NCBI RefSeq assembly: GCF_900182915.1
Contig: NZ_FXUG01000029.1
Span: forward strand, 1-36,974
DNA: 36,974 bases
Direction: 5' to 3'
DNA from: Neorhodopirellula lusitana
Lineage (GTDB): Bacteria > Planctomycetota > Planctomycetia > Pirellulales > Pirellulaceae
The translations under genes and the position numbers were made by a program. The notes under the pieces are model-generated. The model did no database searches. It was not told where the DNA came from and was given only the letters and a program-made list of their open reading frames with translations. This document shows positions 34,432 through 36,974 of this stretch, in pieces (position 1 is the first letter of the stretch; each line of letters begins with the position of its first letter).

Positions 34432-35244
34432 TGCGTCTGAAGCTTGTTGAGCGTGTGTCGCCAGCAAATCCCGAACGGCAGAAACGGTCAACGGTGGATT
34501 ATTCAAGTGTATGATCGCGTGGCAATTAGGGCAAACGGGCACAAGATCGCTGATCGGATCGACAGCATACGATTTCCCGATATCTGCGATGGGCTTGAGG
34601 TGGTGAACGTGGATAAATTGATCTGCGATCGGGCCGTAGATTTGAGACAAAGCGGCATCGCAGCAGGCGCATGAATATCCGTAGTGATCCAAGCAGTGTT
34701 TGCGAGCCAACGCATTACGTTCGTATGCGTTGACGACGATTTGCCGACCAAGCCCCTCGATGTACACAGGACATGCGGCCAATTCTTCAGGCAAGCGTGA
34801 TTGGCGCACAGAATCACGAGTAACCCACAATTGTTCGATTGCGTCGGCAATGTGATTTGGGATGAGGATGCCGGACGATTGTGTGTGCCAATGGAAGGTG
34901 TCTAGCGGCGGTTGATCCAGTTCTCCGATTGGGAAAATTGGCTGTTCAGCGATCGCATCAAATCGAACTTTGACGTAGATCGAAGTGTCACCGTTTGCAG
35001 CACGTTGCGTGTCCCAATGAGCGTCATCGTAAGCTGTTGATGTGACGTAACCGGATGCAACGATGCCACGAGGATCAGAACCAAGGCGGATCATGTAGAA
35101 ACGGTCGCCGATGTCAATGTTGCGACGATTCCCGCAGCTCCAGTGATCGTCGGAGTAACCTTGTTGCGTGACTTGGGCGATTGAGTCATGCAGGAAGTCC
35201 CACGGCCATTGTGTCGGGTTCCAAGATAGAAGGAAGGTTCGCAT
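34426..35244 (-). CDS. Cassette gene: EVE-HNH endonuclease, probable modified-DNA restriction enzyme
   Basis: The product has 272 aa. Residues 1-110 (MRTFLLSWNPTQWPWDFLHD...WSCGNRRNIDIGDRFYMIRLGSDPRGIVASGYVTST) are an EVE/PUA-like domain, a fold that reads modified cytosine bases. Residues about 160-262 are an HNH nuclease: C192-A-C-C195 and C238-P-N-C241 hold zinc, and HVHH (212-215) with N240 and H246 in VCPNCHAIIH form the beta-beta-alpha-metal active site. EVE-HNH fusions are known or predicted type IV-like restriction enzymes that cut phage DNA carrying modified bases. All core residues are present. No partner methylase or helicase lies nearby, which fits a single-gene defence carried as one cassette. 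It begins just after attC-like site 13. Confidence 0.85.
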   Translation of the reverse strand: MRTFLLSWNPTQWPWDFLHDSIAQVTQQGYSDDHWSCGNRRNIDIGDRFYMIRLGSDPRGIVASGYVTSTAYDDAHWDTQRAANGDTSIYVKVRFDAIAEQPIFPIGELDQPPLDTFHWHTQSSGILIPNHIADAIEQLWVTRDSVRQSRLPEELAACPVYIEGLGRQIVVNAYERNALARKHCLDHYGYSCACCDAALSQIYGPIADQFIHVHHLKPIADIGKSYAVDPISDLVPVCPNCHAIIHLNNPPLTVSAVRDLLATHAQQASDAT

Positions 35245-35253
35245 GGACTAGCA

Positions 35254-35345
35254 ACACAACGACAGGGTTCACCGGGCCGCGGCGAACAGCATTGGTTTCG
35301 AAACCCGCTCGGCCCGCGGCTCCGTGTGCAGCCCATTGTTATGCA
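35254..35345 (-). other. attC-like site 13
   Basis: In gene direction it begins GCATAACAATGGGCTGCACA and ends near GTTGTGT. GGGCCGCGGCG and CTCGGCCCGCGG form a strong inner stem. Its first box nearly complements the first bases of its cassette (GTTGTGCAG versus GTTATGCAG). Confidence 0.75.
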
Positions 35346-35346
35346 G

Positions 35347-36204
35347 CTACTTGTGCCGATCCAACCATTGCCGCGCCTCTTCGCGGTACTCGTTTTCGCG
35401 GTGCATCCACAAATCGGTGTGTGAATGAATAACTTTCCCTTCTGGAATCTTGAATATTTTGGCCACTGGCGGTCTTAGAATCGTGACCTCCGCCAACTTC
35501 GGATGGTCACTTAGGAAATCATTCCCTCCGCCGCATGCCAATACCGGCCGTCCTTTCAGGCGAGCCAGACGGACAAGTGCCGATTTACGATCGCTATCCG
35601 GGTAGACCCACGTCTTATCTCCATCGAAATGATCGTGAGTAATCATTCCCTTCCAAAACGCCGCAATCTCATCATCAGCTAAGCCAATGTAACTGGCTCC
35701 GATGGCGCCGCGCGAGAAGCCACAGACAAACACGCTCTCGGTATCACCGCCAAACTGCTTGCAGATTCGAGGTAAGTTGGTCTTACAATAGTCGACCGTC
35801 GCCTTTTTATCGCCCCACCACCAAAGTGCATTCTTCTTGCCGCCTTCTTCGACGTAAGGCATTGAGACCCAAATGAAGCCTCTGCCTCCGGTAAGACCGT
35901 ATGCAAGGTTGGCATCTTTGACTTCGCCCGTAGAACCACATTCGGCGAATTTGTTGCCTGTATACTCAACAATCACCGAGAACTTGCCGCCAGGTTTCCA
36001 ATCCACGGGCAAATACAAGGCGTGGTAGACTTCGGTGTCTTTGTATTCCGGGGCGACTTGACGAACGCGTTGACCAGCAGCCGGCTGTCCTGTGGTCATT
36101 TCGGGCGTTATGAGGTCGGTTGTTCTCGGTTCATCAACCGCGAAAACAGCGGAGGTGGTGAACAACGACGAACTGATCAGGAGTACGAATCGAACAGTTC
36201 TCAT
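35347..36204 (-). CDS. Cassette gene: secreted alpha/beta hydrolase
   Basis: The frame opens at 36360, but the earlier codons are attC DNA and the end of the next gene. ATG 36204 starts a signal peptide (MRTVRFVLLISSSLFTTSAVFA), giving 285 aa. VFVCGFSRGAIGASYIG holds the nucleophile elbow G-F-S164-R-G. H260 or H262 (KVIHSHTDLW) is the likely catalytic His, and an acid may be at GGGNDF (D229). The layout resembles esterase/PHB-depolymerase-like hydrolases (YLPVDWKPGGKFSVIVEYTGN at the start of the core). The substrate is unknown. An exported enzyme as a cassette gene is noteworthy. Confidence 0.75.
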   Translation of the reverse strand: MRTVRFVLLISSSLFTTSAVFAVDEPRTTDLITPEMTTGQPAAGQRVRQVAPEYKDTEVYHALYLPVDWKPGGKFSVIVEYTGNKFAECGSTGEVKDANLAYGLTGGRGFIWVSMPYVEEGGKKNALWWWGDKKATVDYCKTNLPRICKQFGGDTESVFVCGFSRGAIGASYIGLADDEIAAFWKGMITHDHFDGDKTWVYPDSDRKSALVRLARLKGRPVLACGGGNDFLSDHPKLAEVTILRPPVAKIFKIPEGKVIHSHTDLWMHRENEYREEARQWLDRHK

Positions 36205-36212
36205 TTCTTGCT

Positions 36213-36306
36213 GCACAACGGTAGAAATCACGGGGAACGGGCGATCGACCTCCAAGCAGACGAAAAAACGGACCACCCGTTCTCCGGTGCATTTCATGGT
36301 TCTGCC
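36213..36306 (-). other. attC-like site 14
   Basis: In gene direction it begins GCAGAACCATGAAATGCACC followed by GGAGAACGGG. The inner stem AACGGG / CCCGTT is clear, ending near GTTGTGC. It separates the hydrolase from the membrane protein to its right. Confidence 0.75.
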
Positions 36307-36316
36307 TTTTTGTGCG

Positions 36317-36850
36317 TTAGCGTGACATGGCGATAAGAACCATGAGATAGCCGATCCCAAACAACAGATGCGGAGCGACCGACAGCACTAAGCGAGTGTA
36401 GGGGTTGCGGACCAAGAAAGCAATCAAACCGAAAACGCCGCCCAGGAATATGCCGACGCCAAGGTAGCCGAATATTTCGTCTCCTTCGCCGAAGTCATGA
36501 ACAAAGTCTGAAATCCACAGTAGTGTAGCGAAGCAAACAAGGGGGATTGCTGTTGCGATCCATGCAATTCGCGTTGATCGAAACCACCATCCGGCAACGC
36601 AACCGATCGCAAAGAATACGGCGACCGGAACGGACGCAGCAAACGACGCAACGTAAGAATCGTCGGACAGGATTAAGCCTTTTACAGAGTTGTCGATCGT
36701 CAACGATGAAGTAATGGCTAGCGCGAGAAGTGAAACACCAGTCGCGATCCAAATAGTCTGCATCGTGTTCAGCAAAGACGAACCAGACTGCCGAGTCGGC
36801 GTCGACGGAGAGGTCGCGTCGGAATTCGATGCTGACGAGTATGGATTCAA
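36317..36850 (-). CDS. Cassette gene: membrane protein with N-P-Y start
   Basis: The product has 177 aa from a TTG at 36850 (MNPYSSASNSDATSPSTPTRQSGS), about 25 bp from attC-like site 15. About five helices follow: TIWIATGVSLLALAITSSL, ASVPVAVFFAIGCVAGWWF, IAWIATAIPLVCFATLLWI, YLGVGIFLGGVFGLIAFLV and LVLSVAPHLLFGIGYLMVLIAM. No family is recognised. It shares the N-P-Y-S head with the product of 32119-32547. Confidence 0.7.
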   Translation of the reverse strand: MNPYSSASNSDATSPSTPTRQSGSSLLNTMQTIWIATGVSLLALAITSSLTIDNSVKGLILSDDSYVASFAASVPVAVFFAIGCVAGWWFRSTRIAWIATAIPLVCFATLLWISDFVHDFGEGDEIFGYLGVGIFLGGVFGLIAFLVRNPYTRLVLSVAPHLLFGIGYLMVLIAMSR

Positions 36851-36875
36851 CTTCGGTGCTACGTTTCAGTTTATT

Positions 36876-36974
36876 GGCAAACGCCCAGCATCACCGGGCA
36901 AGGGTGGCGTAGTGGAGGTGGTACAATGCCGAAGGCTACCAACGGAACGAAGACACACTTGCTCCGGTGCATGC
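36876..36974 (-). other. attC-like site 15, cut by the window end
   Basis: The left box GGCAAAC (36876-36882), CATCACCGGGCAAGGGTG and, at the far right, CACTTGCTCCGGTGCATGC match the family. The outer box lies beyond the window, so at least one more cassette or the array head lies to the right. Confidence 0.75.

Noticed and set aside
28475..36974. The regularly spaced palindromes as a CRISPR array
   Set aside because: Spacing is about 300-1000 bp and filled with genes, and the copies are divergent in sequence; CRISPR repeats are near-identical with spacers of 30-40 bp.

Overview
The window looks like chromosomal DNA of a Planctomycetota bacterium close to Rhodopirellula (Pirellulaceae). The grounds are moderate GC, long secreted proteins of planctomycete type (an RTX/zincin protein with the ESLAKRELMAAD-type N-terminus, giant Asp-box/sortilin-like propellers, PhoX, a GH29 fucosidase), small membrane proteins starting with N-P-Y motifs, and decayed REP-associated transposases. 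This is inference from protein character; no rRNA or tRNA marker is present.

Region 1 (1-4.9 kb) is a graveyard of mobile DNA around two secreted-protein genes. It holds three C-terminal scraps of IS4-type transposases, a beta-propeller (SBBP) gene cut off at its 5' side, an RTX-repeat protein fused to an HExxH metallopeptidase-like domain, and a REP-associated tyrosine transposase (RAYT) pseudogene.

Region 2 (4.9-13.7 kb) is a minus-strand block of envelope genes: a TauE/SafE permease broken by one extra G in a G9 run, two Asp-box propeller paralogs flanking a PepSY membrane protein, and an M14 carboxypeptidase.

Region 3 (13.8-28.5 kb) carries a second RAYT remnant, a large anchored protein of unknown function, a Coa1-like protein, a Tat-exported PhoX phosphatase, a Tat-exported glycoside-hydrolase-like protein followed by a GH29 alpha-L-fucosidase, and a 769-aa secreted protein of unknown function. 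Two copies of a roughly 190-bp palindromic intergenic repeat and two further RAYT pieces lie between the genes.

Region 4 (about 28.5 kb to the right edge) is the most notable part. It contains 14 short genes, all on the minus strand, separated by a repeated imperfect palindrome of about 80-110 bp. In gene direction the palindrome starts with AACCAT-N4-TGCACCGGAG and ends near CGGTGACGG followed by a GTT core. In most units the first bases of the unit complement the outer box of the palindrome at the end of the same unit, as expected of integron gene cassettes with attC sites. I read it as a planctomycete chromosomal integron cassette array, or an array lacking an integrase. The integrase, if present, should lie to the right of the window. 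Cargo includes an EVE-HNH nuclease (probable modified-DNA restriction), a thioredoxin-fold protein without the CxxC, a stand-alone EF-Tu domain-III-like protein, a secreted alpha/beta hydrolase, and several small membrane proteins. The left edge of the array abuts a RAYT fragment that breaks off there.
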